The notes below the pieces were generated by a model that did no database searches, was not told the DNA's origin, and saw nothing but the letters and a program-made list of their open reading frames with translations. This document shows, piece by piece, positions 1 through 9,942 of a stretch of 64,000 nucleotides of DNA. The translations under genes and the position numbers were made by a program. Numbering within the stretch: the stretch's first letter is position 1; every line of letters begins with the position of its first letter. Origin of the DNA: Lucinisca nassula (taxonomy: Eukaryota; Mollusca; Bivalvia; Lucinida; Lucinidae); assembly GCA_963580285.1 (NCBI GenBank), contig OY757017.1:13590538-13654537 (forward strand), given 5' to 3'.

Positions 1-390
1 ATAGCGAAGAAACCAAAATGTTCCAATTGGCAAAATGAGTTGTTTCCTGCGCAGTCTCTTTCATTTCTGTTGCTGCTGAAACGCTGCCTATTTTGAAAAT
101 TGGGTAGCTATTGGTTATGTTAAGCTCGGCCAATCAGTTTTGCTCTTTCTAAGTAGTAAAGGCTTATTTCTGCAGCCACCTAGCGGCGATTCTGCAGACA
201 TTACGATGGTTAAAACGGTAGACGTTACCAGGATACAACTGCGTAACGCACATTGTTCTGTTCGGGTGTCTCAGAAGCGTTTGGTCTTGTTTAACTAGTC
301 TTCCCAGAAAAATTTGTACACTTCACAATTTTCAGTTCTATGGTGCATTTCTTCTAGACTTACGTCATTATTGAGACGACTAATCCAGAC
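1..390. other. No feature recognised
   Basis: I see no convincing coding exon, SINE head or palindrome here. The stretch is ordinary AT-rich non-coding sequence leading into a GA microsatellite. Confidence 0.4.
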
Positions 391-419
391 TTGAGAGAGA
401 GAGAGAGAGAGAGAGATAG
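391..419. repeat. (GA)n microsatellite
   Basis: About 13 uninterrupted GA dinucleotides lie just upstream of a LINE fragment. It is a simple repeat with no sign of function. Confidence 0.9.
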
Positions 420-525
420 AGAAACACAAATAGACATCCTTATAGCCTGGAATGGTGAAGGATGTTTCTTTCTTTTCTTTCAGAATCATAATCAGAATTG
501 TTACTGGTGACACGTCAAATGGCAT

Positions 526-1050
526 TCATACATCAGAAAGTGAACAGATGTTTGCTAACAGCCATTCTTTGGAGATTTCACCCATATCAAGAGACTGTTG
601 AAACAAGTGTGCAAAAACTGGACCTAACTCATTTGCTAGTTCCTTCAGGACTCTAGGATGAAGCGCATCAGGTCCTGAGGCCTTACTGGGGTTTAAGTCG
701 TGAAGTATCTTGATCACTCCTGCAGCTGACACAACAATAATATTCATGAATGGGGCCGATCTTCCAGTCAATGGAACCTCAATGAACTCAGTTTTATTAA
801 ACGCATCATTAGTCTGACCAACTAGTTCCTCTGCCCTTTCAGAGTATGATTCAGCAACCCCGTTCCCTCCTCTTTTTTCCCTCTGTCTTTCTTTTGACTA
901 TGGATATATCTGTAGAAGTCTCTGGGATTTGCCTTTACATCACCAAGTTATTCACATACAAATCATGCTGATTTTTTCATATATATCAGTCTTGATTTCA
1001 CGTCTCAGGTTTTCAAATTTTGTCCGGAGTCTTTCTTTCTTTCTACTTAT
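526..1050 (-). pseudogene. LINE reverse transcriptase fragment, decayed
   Basis: Read on the minus strand, 771 to 526 encodes an RT N-terminal block typical of Jockey/CR1-type LINE ORF2: the run DLNPSKASGPDALHPRVLK is followed by a block ending GEISKEW. That segment lies at the start of the RT domain. Upstream (about 1050 to 780) other frames give the linker that usually precedes it, including NPRDFYRYIHSQKKDRG, but with stops and frame changes. The ORF ends about 20 residues after GEISKEW, so the catalytic part of RT is missing. It is a 5'- and 3'-truncated dead copy with no promoter or tail. The family (Jockey versus CR1) is inferred from the motif only. Confidence 0.8.
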
Positions 1051-1249
1051 ACTGCGATCGGTCACATTTGACCATTACTCGCAGCTGTAAATTACATACA
1101 CTCCAGGTTGCAGGGTTGAAAGCCTACACAGTACTTAATCATGTAATTACGGTAGGAGTCTTTAACATGCACAGGAGATGACTCTTTCTGTACAGAGGGC
1201 CTCCAGTTAACGTCCCGATCCGAAGGACGGTGCACTTTTTGGCATTCAT

Positions 1250-1545
1250 CTCTGCAAATGATGCCTCAACGCAGAGTGGAAACCGACCGCCACACGAGTA
1301 CTGGTAAACCGCTTAGACGATCTAAGCCTGCCCAGGCAAAGTAGTGCGAGTCGGACCGTCCATGCATAAACCCTATCGGTTCTCTTTTGGCGGCAGGGCT
1401 TGAGAAGTCATTTCATCTCATGGTCGGGTACAAGTCCTACAATATTGGAAGCAACGTCTCCAAAAAGACCTTTACAAGTGTTGACGGGGACGTTTAACCT
1501 CAAATCAAACAAATCTCCTACCGCGAAGCAGCGACTTAGATCCAC
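1250..1545 (+). mobile_element. SINE family B copy, 5' truncated
   Basis: Matches at least six other copies in this window. The sense strand has the internal block around ACTGGTAAACCGCTTAG, the core GGCAGGGCTTGAGA, and the 3' domain with GTGTTGACGGGGACGTTTAA, ending in a (CAAA)-type tail. The first part of the element (the CCCGCCCATCGGGG end) is missing here. No tRNA-like A/B boxes were found, so the head origin is unknown. Confidence 0.75.
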
Positions 1546-1680
1546 CGTGCCGTTTTATCCTAGTAACGCTTACTATTGACTAGCTGTTCGTGTTTGAGGG
1601 CAGCGGAAAGAAATAAACAGATTCGATTGTATATCGAAACGGAACACAATTCATTCTTTCACACACCTTGCCAGAAATTA

Positions 1681-1685
<5 letters not shown>

Positions 1686-1716
<31 letters not shown>
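1686..1716 (+). repeat. Poly-A run
   Basis: About 31 A residues lie directly before a PLE tail copy. A shorter poly-C run follows at about 1774-1790 inside that tail. These are simple length-variable tracts. Confidence 0.9.
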
Positions 1717-1717
<1 letters not shown>

Positions 1718-1725
1718 ATTGTATC

Positions 1726-2073
1726 GCGACGGAAGTAAGGGCGAGGATTGTGGCCACGTAAAATCGATTTAAGCCCCCCCCCCCCCCCCCAGTGGAAATA
1801 ATTCCACTGACCGTTCCAATGCGGTTCTTCTGTGGCGGTTTATTTATGGTGTTGTTTGTTACTTACTGTGTGTATCACTTGTGTCTTTATATTTTGGATG
1901 GCCATATGGCCATTTTCTGGGAAAGTAACTGTCCTTATGGCCTTCCTTTGTTTAGGTTTCCATTATGGTCTGGTCGCTTAATGTTTGTGTTTCTTTCCCT
2001 TTGGTGTCTTTGATGGGTCGAGTAAGTTAATTGAATCGATTCCTGATCTTTGTTTTACTTCTACTTTGTAGCC
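1726..2073 (+). mobile_element. PLE-like element, 3' tail only
   Basis: Non-coding tail of the Penelope-like family, recognised by GCGAGGATTGTGGCCACG, then TTCCACTGACCGTTCCA, and ending near GATTCCTGATC plus a CTTCTACTTT end. The same order is found downstream of RT at 11040-11630 and 36240-36825. No RT is attached here. A poly-C expansion sits near the start. Short ORFs across it occur in every copy but do not resemble a protein. Confidence 0.75.
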
Positions 2074-2089
2074 CAGGTGGCAGCTGTAA

Positions 2090-2520
2090 AGTTAACTTGG
2101 GGTAATTAAGGTGTAACTATACCAAATTAAGTGACACAGAGGCCTTTCTGATATTTAATCTTCATCAGTGTGTCTAAACCCCAAAGTTATGAAACCGAAA
2201 CGGATGATGGACAAGACCCGGCAAACACAGCACATCCCCCTCCGAGCACACACCGACCGACGTAGCTCATTAGACATGTCAGCTGGAGGCATCAGGCAAG
2301 AGATGCCCGATCCCGGGACTTATAGGTCTCCCCCACCAAGCCAACATCAGCAAACATGGCCCATGCTCCACGGATGTCCCGGGCATCAGGAAGGAGATGT
2401 CCAAAGAAGCGAGACTTGTATTTAAAATATAACAAAACGTGGCAACCAAATCCGCTAAGATACATGTCTCACTTCGTTTTAGAAAAGTTAGAATTTTATA
2501 CTGCAAATGTTAAAAATATA
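2090..2520 (-). mobile_element. Repeat of the 55-bp-array family, copy 1 (no array)
   Basis: About 430 bp shared with 2655-2950 and 54115-54560. On the minus strand it ends with a hammerhead-like motif at 2133-2174 and then the short module that elsewhere leads into the 55-bp tandem array. The internal sequence has no long ORF; short ORFs are not conserved in frame between copies. Confidence 0.7.
2133..2174 (-). ncRNA. Hammerhead-like motif, family 2
   Basis: On the minus strand, a 6-bp outer stem (GACACA at 2174-2169 with TGTGTC at 2138-2133) encloses CTGATGA (2168-2162), a short hairpin, GAAA (2148-2145), a minimal GGCC stem and the dinucleotide TC. This is the order of a type I hammerhead ribozyme with a very short helix III. 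Against it: the first pair of helix II is an A.A mismatch where G-C is expected, and helix III has almost no loop. Treat as a candidate. Confidence 0.42.
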
Positions 2521-2654
2521 ATATAGTTATTTAATTCAGTACTTGTGTGCTGACGTCAACACTGCAGTACAATGTATCAACCTCAGCACTAAGGAACTGA
2601 AACTGATCTGATGATACCCTCGGGGACGAACGAATCATCCACCAGCAGAGATAC

Positions 2655-2950
2655 CGACCCAGTGGTTGCAATTAAGGTGTAACTATTTCAAATTTAGTGA
2701 CACAGAGGCCTTTATGATATTTAATCTTCATCACTGTGTCTAAACCCCAAAACGGATGATGGACAAGACTTGGCAAACATAGCACATCCCCCTCCGAGCA
2801 CACACCCACCGACGTAGCTCATTAGACATGTCAGCTGGAGGCATCAGGCAAGAGACACCAATTCCCGGGACATATAGCGTCCCCACCGAGCCATCATCAG
2901 CAAACATGCCCACGCTCCACGGAAGACCCGGGCATCAGGAAGGAGATGAT
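2655..2950 (-). mobile_element. Repeat of the 55-bp-array family, copy 2
   Basis: Second, shorter copy of the 2090-2520 repeat in the same orientation. Its hammerhead-like motif at 2699-2740 is damaged: CTGATGA has become GTGATGA and GAAA has become TAAA. It breaks off at about 2948 and runs into a half copy of the palindromic MITE E. Confidence 0.7.
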
Positions 2951-3045
2951 CTTTTGTACAACTGACCTCCAAACTGTGATTTATTACTCAACAAATTACA
3001 GTTAGAGCTGATCTATTTCTTAAACATAAATACCTAAAGATATAT
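2950..3045. mobile_element. MITE E, half copy
   Basis: Contains ACTGTGATTTATTACTCAACAA and the adjoining AGAGCTGATCTATTTCTTAA block seen in the intact palindromic copy at 47790-47965. Only one arm is present. Confidence 0.6.
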
Positions 3046-3113
3046 TCTGGTGCTCTCCTGCCACTAGTCACCTTCATATATTTGCAAGAGCGAGACAGTC
3101 CTATTAATTAGTA

Positions 3114-3240
3114 CTCAGCAGGCAGAAGGCATAATTGTGACATCACAACGTCGTTACAACGTCATGACGCTTATGCAGCGTCACATTAACGTAGCACCGA
3201 CGTTGATTTGACATTGCACTGGCGACATGTGCCTGCTGGG
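3114..3240. mobile_element. Palindromic MITE rich in ACGT motifs, copy 1
   Basis: Ends are CAGCAGGCA and its inverse TGCCTGCTGG. The interior is a chain of GACGT/ACGTC motifs forming an imperfect palindrome. A better copy is at 9539-9687. No coding capacity. Confidence 0.75.
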
Positions 3241-3282
3241 AAGTACGCAGTGTTGTTATTGTTATTTATTTTCGGTAATAAT

Positions 3283-3474
3283 CATCATGAAAACACGTCT
3301 ATATAATTTTGACCTCCTTGAACCCCATTTTATACAGTAAAACTGGGTTTTACAGGGGTCAACGTTATTTTTTTCTTATTTTTGCTCTAAAATATAGATT
3401 GTGGGTACTCGTTAGAACCGCCTCGATGAGGATGTTCTAACGAGTACCCACAATCTTTATTTTGAGCAGAAACA
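3283..3474 (+). mobile_element. MITE A, left half (split copy)
   Basis: Left part of a roughly 310-bp MITE: terminal CATCATGAAAACACG, the region with CCTTGAACCCC, and a central hairpin around 3395-3455. The right half resumes at 7294-7390. A 3.8 kb insertion separates them. Confidence 0.85.
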
Positions 3475-3518
3475 TACGGAACCCGGGAAGGGAAATGATT
3501 TTTTTTTTATTCTATAAG

Positions 3519-3948
3519 TTGTGCGCACAAGATAATATCTTGTGCGGACAAGATATTATCTTGTTCGGACAAGATATTATCTTGTCCGCACAACATATTA
3601 TCTTGTGCAGACAAGCAATTATCTTGTCCGCACAAGATAATAACGTGTCTGCACAACATAGATCTTGTGCAATTATCTTGTGCGCACAAGACAATATCTT
3701 GTGCGCACAAGATAATATCTTGTCCGCACAAGATAATATCTTGTTCGCACAACTTCCCAAGATCTATGTTGTGCAAACAAGATAATATCTTGTGCAAATA
3801 AGATATTATGTTGTCCGCATAAGATAATATGTTGTGCGAACAAGATAATATGTTGTCCGCACAAGATAATTTCTTGTGCATACACGATAGTATGTTGTCC
3901 GAACAAGATAATATCTTGTCCGCACAAGATATTATCTTGTGCGCACAA
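3519..3948. repeat. 21-bp palindromic satellite
   Basis: About 20 tandem units of 21 bp. Each unit joins two short palindromes, GATAATATC-type and TTGTGCGGACAA-type, with point variants. Because 21 is divisible by 3 and few units make stops, long open frames exist on both strands. These are artefacts of the repeat, not genes. Confidence 0.9.
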
Positions 3949-4390
3949 CTTATAAAAAATAAAAAGTCATGTCCCTTCCCGGTGGTACAGGCCGTTTCTT
4001 CCCCCCAGTCAGTTTCTTCCCCGGGGAAGAACTGGGCCGGCCCGTTTCTTCCCCGGGGAAGAAACTGACTAGTCAGTTTCTTCCCCACCCAGTCAGTTTC
4101 TTCCCCACCTGAAATTTTTTTAGAACCATAGAGAACGAGTAATTTATGCCTCACAAATTGTTAAAAATTAAAAAAGAAACCATTCTCAATTAGTTTTGAG
4201 TTTTTACAGCTTGAATGGCAAAGTTTTCTCCATGCCATACAATATATGGAGATCCAAGGAAATTTTCAACCCAATGCCAGTATCTATGATTAATTTTCTT
4301 AGCTTTTTATGACATTAATTGGTATTAACTAAACAGATATAATAAGCAACAACCCTTTAGTGCTCCAATCTAAATATAATTCGGAATGTG

Positions 4391-6850
4391 GGGGTGGGGA
4401 AGAACTGGGCCGGCCCATTTCTTCCCCGGGGAAGAACTGGGCCAGCCCATTTCTTCCCCACCCGAGATTTTTCTGTTTACTAAAAATTCTTTTGATAAAT
4501 GTTCTTCACTTTTAAAGATATAAATTGGAATTAACTACAGAGCTGTAATAAGAAACAAATGTTTGGCCCTTAAATTTCAATAGAATTCGGAGACTCGGGG
4601 GTGGGGAAGAACTGGGCCGCCCAGTTCTTCCCCACCCCAGATGTTTCTGTTTACTAATAATTCTTGTGATAATTTTTTTTTGCTTTTTAGGACAAAAATT
4701 GGTACAAACTAAAAAGATATAATAAGCAACAAATGTTTGGAGCCTTATTATCAAGAGAATTTGGAGGCTGGGGTGGGGAAGAACTGGGCCGGCCCAATTC
4801 TTCCCCACCCCAGATGTTTCTGCTTACTAATAATTCTGGTGATAAATTTCCTTTGCTTTTTAAGACATAAATTAGTATAAACTAAACAGATATAATAAGC
4901 AACAAATGTTTGGAGCTCAAATCTTCAAAGAATTTGGTGACTGGGGGTGGGGAAGAACTGGGCCGGCCCGTTTCTTCCCCATCCCAGATGTTTCTGTTTA
5001 CTAAAAATTCTTGTGATAAATTTTCTTCACTTTTAAACACATGAATTGGTATTAACTAAACAATTATAATAAGCAACACATGTTTTGCACTTAAATTTCA
5101 ATAGAATTTGGAGACTCGGGGGTGGGGAAGAACTGGGCTGGCCTGTTTCTTCCCCACCCTGCCACCCTTGGGTTGTGTTGTACAGTTATGTCAGTTATAT
5201 TGCTGAAGATGTCTTGGGTGGAGAAGAACTGGGCCAGTCCGTTTCTTTCTCATCCTTGGTAAGTAAATGTTTGGAGCACAAATCTTAATAGAATTTGGAG
5301 ACTGGTGGTGGGGAAGAACTGGGCTGGCCCGTTTCTTCCCCACCCCAGATGTTTCTGTTTACTAAAAATTCTTGTGATAAATTTTCTTCACTTTTAAAGA
5401 CATAAATCGGTATTAACTTAATTTCCTTTGCTTTTTAAGACATAAATTAGTATTAACTAAACAGATATAATAAGCAACATATGTTTGGAGCTCAAATCTT
5501 AATAGAATTTGGAGACTGGGGGTGGGGAAGAACTGGGCCGGCCCAGTTCTTCCCGAACCCCAGTCTCCAAATTCTAATTAGATTTGAGCTCCAAACATTT
5601 GTTGCTTATTACATCTTTTTAGTTTACACCAACTTTTGTCTTAAAAAGCGAAGAAAATTTATCAAAAGAATGTTTTGTAAACAGAAAACTCTGGGTCGGG
5701 GAAGAAACAGGCCGGCCCAGTTCTTCCCCACCCCCAGTCTCCAAATTCTATTTAGATTTGAGCGCAAAACATTTGTGGCTTATTATATCTTCTTAGTTTA
5801 TATCAATTTATGTCTTAAAAAGAAAAGAAAATGTATCAACAGAATTTTTTGTAAATAGAAAAATCTAGGGTGGGGAAGAAATGGGCCAGCCCAGTTCTGC
5901 CCCACCCCCAGTCTCCAAATTCTATTTAGATTTGAGCTCCAATCATTTGTTGCTTATTATATCTTTTTAGTTTATACCAATTTATGTCTTAAAAAGCGAA
6001 GAAAATTTATCACAAAAATTTTTTGTAAACAGAAAACTCTGGGGTGGGGAAGAAACGCGCCGGCCCATTTCTTCCCCACCCCCAGTCTCCAAATTCTATT
6101 TAGATTTGAGCTCCAAACATTTGTTGCATACTATATCTTTTTAGTTTATACCAACTTTTGTCTTAAAAAGCGAAGAAAATTTATCACAAGAATTTTTTGT
6201 AAATAGAAAAATCTGGGGTGGGGAAGAAACAGGCCGGCCCAGTTCTTCCCCACCCTCAGTCTCCATATTCTATTTAGATTTGAGCTCCAAACATTTGTTG
6301 CTTATTATATCTTTTTAGTTTGTACTAATTATATCTTAAAAAGCGAAGAAAATTTATCACAAGAATTTTTTGTAAACAGAAAAATCTGGGGTGGAGAAGA
6401 AATGGGCCGGCCCGGTTCTTCCCCACCCCAAGTCTCCAAATTCTAATTAGATTTGAGCTCCAAACATTTGTTGCTTATTATAGCTTTTTAGTTTATACCA
6501 ATTTTTGTCTTAAAAACCAAAGAAAATTTATCACAAGAATTTTTTGTAAACAGAAACATCTGGGATGGGGAAGAAACGGGCCGGCCCAGTTCTTCCCCAA
6601 CCCCAGTCTGCAAACTGTATTTAGATTTGAGCTCCAAACATTTGTTGCTTATTATATCTTTTTTGTTTATACCATTTTTTTGTCTTAAAAAGCAAAGGAA
6701 ATTTATCACAATAATTATTAGTAGACAGAAAATTCTGGGCTGGGGAAGACCAATTTTTGTCTTAAAAACCAAAGAAAATTTATCACAAGAATTTTTTGTA
6801 AACAGAAAAGAACTGGGCCGGCCCGTTTCTTCCCCACCCCCAGTCTCCAA
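4391..6850. repeat. Inverted arrays of a 175-bp unit
   Basis: GTGGGGAAGAACTGGG recurs at about 4394, 4601, 4773, 4947, 5122, 5308 and 5522. After the centre near 5540 the reverse complement of the unit recurs about every 172 bp to 6850. Each unit includes a run resembling TTTGGAGCTCAAAT and an AT-rich spacer. A single strand could fold into one hairpin more than 1 kb long. Confidence 0.9.
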
Positions 6851-7293
6851 ATTATATTTAGATTTGAGCGTCAAACATGTGTGGAATATTATATCTGTTT
6901 AGTTAATACTAATTTATGTCTTAAAAAGCAAAGAAAATTCATCAAAGATGCTTCAGTTGGGATGCATATTTTAATGCCTCTCCATGAATGGTGTAGCATA
7001 GAGCAAATTTTGTCATTCAAGCTAAAAGGACTCAGAACTTATTCAGAATGGTCTCTTTTCTCATGTATAACAAATTGTGAGCTGAAAATTATTCGTTGAG
7101 TATGGTTCTGAAAAAAATTCAGGTGGGGAAGAAACTGACCGGGTGGGGAAGAAACTGACTAGTCAGTTTCTTCCCCCGGGGAAGAAACGGGCCGGCCCAA
7201 TTCTTCCCCCGGGGAAGAAACAGGCCGGCCCAGTTCTTCCCCGGGGAAGAACCGGGCCGGGGGAAGAAACTGACCGTTACACCGAGTTCCGTA

Positions 7294-7390
7294 GAAATAA
7301 GAAAAATATCACATTTTTTTTTCATCTTAATTCTTTCATTTTTTGGCGATCACGGTCACAATGTATTTCTATAGGCATGTTTTCGTAATG
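7294..7390 (+). mobile_element. MITE A, right half (split copy)
   Basis: Continues the MITE begun at 3283: GAAATAAGAAAAATATCAC, then a spacer and the terminal GCATGTTTTCGTAATG. Together with the left half it makes a normal-length copy. Confidence 0.85.
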
Positions 7391-7513
7391 ATTTTTTCTG
7401 TTTAATTTTTAAACATGTAAATATATTTTTAAATATATTTACTGGACAGGTATTAAATGATACAGGCTCCGGACCCGAGGCTGTCAACTGTGTTTTTTTA
7501 TGCTAAATAGTAG

Positions 7514-7544
7514 AGGTCACTGAGGGGTCTAGCTAGTCAGGCCC
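7514..7544 (+). ncRNA. Hammerhead ribozyme remnant (core deleted)
   Basis: AGGTCACTGA is followed closely by CTAGCTAGTC and AGGCCC. Compared with the good copy at 15893-15938, the second half of CTGATGA, helix II and GAAA are deleted. The downstream flank resembles the retrozyme body at 8580 and 9065. It cannot be active. Confidence 0.6.
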
Positions 7545-7586
7545 AGGGAACCTGTACTCTTGGACAATTTCAGCTCCTTATGTATG

Positions 7587-7872
7587 GTTTGTTCGTTTGT
7601 ATTGGAGTTTAACGGGTCAGTCAACACTATTTTAGGCCTTTGGGCCGATCAGTTTACCGATCGGCAGATTTATATTTAAGCGGTTAACCAGTACAGAGAA
7701 CATTCTTTCGCCAGGAACTGACAACTGCCCTTCTTGAATCAGCGGTTGGGAGAGAATGACTGTAAAAATGATTTCATGATTAATCTCTACGAAAGAATGT
7801 TACCGACCCCAACGGTATCGAACCCGTTTCCTCCTGATCACCAGTCAGAAGCGCATCCGGCAGGCTCCTTGG
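7587..7872 (-). mobile_element. tRNA-derived SINE A, diverged full-length copy
   Basis: Minus-strand SINE: its 3' tail lies at the left (TTTGTATTGGAGTTTAACGG) and its tRNA-like head at the right (box B complement GGTATCGAACCC at about 7819). The body has CATTCTTTCGCCAG and TGACAACTGCCCTTCTTGAA, shared with six other copies. The head is diverged and box A is poorly preserved. Confidence 0.8.
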
Positions 7873-8024
7873 TGTATTCAATGCTTCTAACGGATAAATC
7901 TTTCATTCACTACAGACCATATTGTAGACTAAGATTACATCGTTTATCGTCTTCGTTACTGTCCCTCATCATAATGTAAATAGGGAATCTTACATGTATT
8001 ATTGAATTTATTCAACGTGGTGAG

Positions 8025-8350
8025 GAAAATGGACAAAATGCGAGGCTGCAGGCCTCGCATTTTATCCCTTTTCCTCAACGAGTTTGAAAAAAAATAATAA
8101 TACATGAGCACGAATGCGAGATTCTCTTTATCATATGTCGTTTTAAACGCATTCTATTCACGATTGTTTTACAAAATAAAAGTCAATATTCCGCCAATAG
8201 TAATAGTTAAGGACATGGTACAGGTAACGTTACGGGGCGTATCTAACTAAATTGGATATTTAATCCACTAGACTAAGGGGATTATCGAATATATTACATA
8301 ACATCATTTCATTCTCAGACGTGACGTCATATGATTAACGGTGATAATGC
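8025..8350. mobile_element. MITE F copy 1
   Basis: Imperfect palindrome centred near 8046: GGACAAAATGCGAGGC pairs with GCCTCGCATTTTATCC, flanked by AATTTATT and AATAATACATGAGCACG blocks. A tail with ATCCACTAGACTAAGGGGATTATCG follows. Related copies are at 21190-21545 and 60225-60600. Confidence 0.7.
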
Positions 8351-8945
8351 ACGTCTCAAACACTGGGGTCAGTTTTTCATAACTAACGATGTTGTGAGTT
8401 AAAGTATCTTTTAGACTATTTAAAACTTTGATCATTAAGAAAGCAAATATGCTACTTTTTCTATAATCACCATTATATTCTCGAATCCATTGGGCTCAGG
8501 AATCCAAAATGGAACTTTTGAACTATTTTCGGGTCACTGATGAGCTCATATTGGCCGAAACTAGTTAATCTGGCCCAGACAGCTTGTACACTCAGGCAGT
8601 TTTCAGTTCTCTGGCGTACGCCTTACTTCCGAAAGGACAAACACTCCATAGACCCTATTATACGTCACAAAAGCTGCGCCATATAAGACTTATTTATAGC
8701 ATAACAAGTTCGACAATGGTCAAATTTTTAAGTGTTCTAGCAAGTAAAATATGTCATGTAATATTATTTTCTGCTGAAAAAATGAGAGCATTTTTTTCAG
8801 CAAAAAATAGCATATTTGCTTTCTTAAATGATCGAAGTTTTAACGATGCTTTAACTAACAACATCGTTAGATATAAAAAAACTGACCCCAGTGTATGAGA
8901 GTTTGAGAGTTCCATTATCACCGTCAAACGTATCCCCACCCTTCA
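8335..8945. mobile_element. Foldback with about 150-bp inverted arms
   Basis: The left arm (about 8335-8480) contains ACTGGGGTCAGTTTTTCATA and ATCATTAAGAAAGCAAATAT. The right arm (about 8800-8945) contains the reverse complement of both. Between the arms sits a retrozyme-like repeat with a damaged hammerhead (8531-8576). Confidence 0.7.
8531..8576 (+). ncRNA. Hammerhead ribozyme, damaged copy
   Basis: GGGTCA (8531-8536) and TGGCCC (8571-8576) form helix I; CTGATGA is at 8537-8543 and GAAA at 8557-8560. Helix II is weakened (GCTC instead of GGCC on its 5' side). Helix III reads CTAGTTAAT, so the expected GTC cleavage triplet is ATC and one stem pair is lost. Family membership is clear; activity is doubtful. 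Confidence 0.7.
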
Positions 8946-9014
8946 TCATAGTGTAGATAATATTTCTAGTCCTTTTGAATCGGGATTCCTAAAAAAAACT
9001 TTGAAAATATTTGC

Positions 9015-9060
9015 GGGTCACTAATGAGGCCTAAATGGTCTATTCTAGCTAGTTTAGCCA
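9015..9060 (+). ncRNA. Hammerhead ribozyme, inactive copy
   Basis: GGGTCA is followed by CTAATGA (CTGATGA with G to A), helix II GGCC...GGTC, TATT where GAAA should be, then CTAGCTAG. Two core blocks are mutated, which should abolish cleavage. The flanks match the retrozyme body. Confidence 0.7.
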
Positions 9061-9524
9061 GAAAACGTGTCCTCTTGGATAATTTTCAGTTCTTCGGTGT
9101 ACCTCTTGCTTCCAAAAAAGGCCATATAAGGTATTGATTTTTTGTTCATCGGCCATATAAGGTATTGTTTTTTTTCTACTGATAAACATGGCAATAGCTG
9201 ATGGCAGTTTCAAATACATATATACAGGAAAAGTTCAGCATGAACACCGTGTCACTACGGAACCCGGGAAGGGACATTTCAGTCCCAGTATCTAGCAGAA
9301 AGAAATTAAAAAAGAATAAAACAAGTATGTTTGGAAACAAGTATGTTTGGAGCAAAGGATGAAGCGCTGCGGAAAACAACTTTTGTTATCTTTAATTTCA
9401 TTAAAACATTTCATAATTTTGCATGTGTTTAAAGGGTTGGACCTTAAAATAATTAGCTTTTTTCTTACCAATTCATTATAGGAAAGGTTTCCTGAGGCCA
9501 TTCCTAACTGAGGGCCGTGCAAAT

Positions 9525-9942
9525 CATCACGAAGACATCCCAGCAGGCACATGACGTAATTATGACGTCACATCAACGTCGTTACAACGTCAGGACGTTT
9601 ATGCAACGTCACATCAACGTCGGTGCAACGTCATGACGTTGCACCGACGTTGATGTGACGTTGCCATAGCGACGTGTGCCTGCTGGGATGCCTATATAAT
9701 TTTGACCGCCTTGAACCCCACTTTTATAAAGTAAAACTGGAGTTTACATGGGGTATGCCTTATTTTTCTTATTAGTGCTCTTAAATATAAATTGTGGGTA
9801 CTCGTTAGAACCGCATCGATGAGGCGGTTCTAATGAGTTCCAACAATCCATATTTTGAGCAGAAATAAGAAAAATATCAGAATTGTTCATCTTTTCGGCG
9901 GTAAAATTAACAATGTATTTATATAGGTGTGTTTTCGTAATG
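9525..9942 (+). mobile_element. MITE A copy 2, interrupted near its left end
   Basis: Starts CATCACGAAGACAT and ends GTGTGTTTTCGTAATG, with the central hairpin at about 9793-9860. An ACGT-rich MITE (9539-9687) is inserted about 14 bp from the left end. Confidence 0.85.
9539..9687. mobile_element. Palindromic MITE rich in ACGT motifs, copy 2
   Basis: Near-perfect palindrome: ends CCCAGCAGGCACATGACGT and its inverse, interior of GACGT/ACGTC motifs every few bases. It is flanked by AT on both sides, inside the terminal repeat of MITE A. About 149 bp, non-coding. Confidence 0.85.

Larger units (their letters stand above)
3475..7293. mobile_element. 3.8 kb foldback element made of nested palindromes
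   Basis: The insertion begins TACGGAACCCGG and ends with the inverse-type GTTCCGTA. It is flanked by GAAACA on the left and GAAATA on the right, a probable 6-bp target duplication inside MITE A. It contains (a) a palindromic 21-bp satellite at 3519-3948 bracketed by inverted arms at about 3480-3518 and 3949-3985; (b) inverted arms at about 4030-4165 and 7030-7195; (c) units of about 175 bp, seven in one orientation (4391-5540) and about eight in the opposite orientation (5540-6850). Each unit carries a perfect palindrome centred on GGGCCGGCCC. No ORF resembles a transposase, so it is non-autonomous. A similar terminus (TACGGAACCCGGGAAGGGA) stands alone at 9256. Confidence 0.8.

Noticed and set aside
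2168..2425. 85-codon plus frame in the 55-bp-array family body
   Set aside because: Frame and stops are not conserved in the copies at 2655 and 54117.
3507..4154. 215-codon minus-strand open frame
   Set aside because: It runs through the 21-bp satellite and the palindromic edge of the foldback; residues repeat every seven and there is no independent coding signal.
9256..9275. Second full foldback element at the TACGGAACCCGGG terminus
   Set aside because: Only one end is visible; no inverted partner or satellite follows, so it is at most a solitary terminus.
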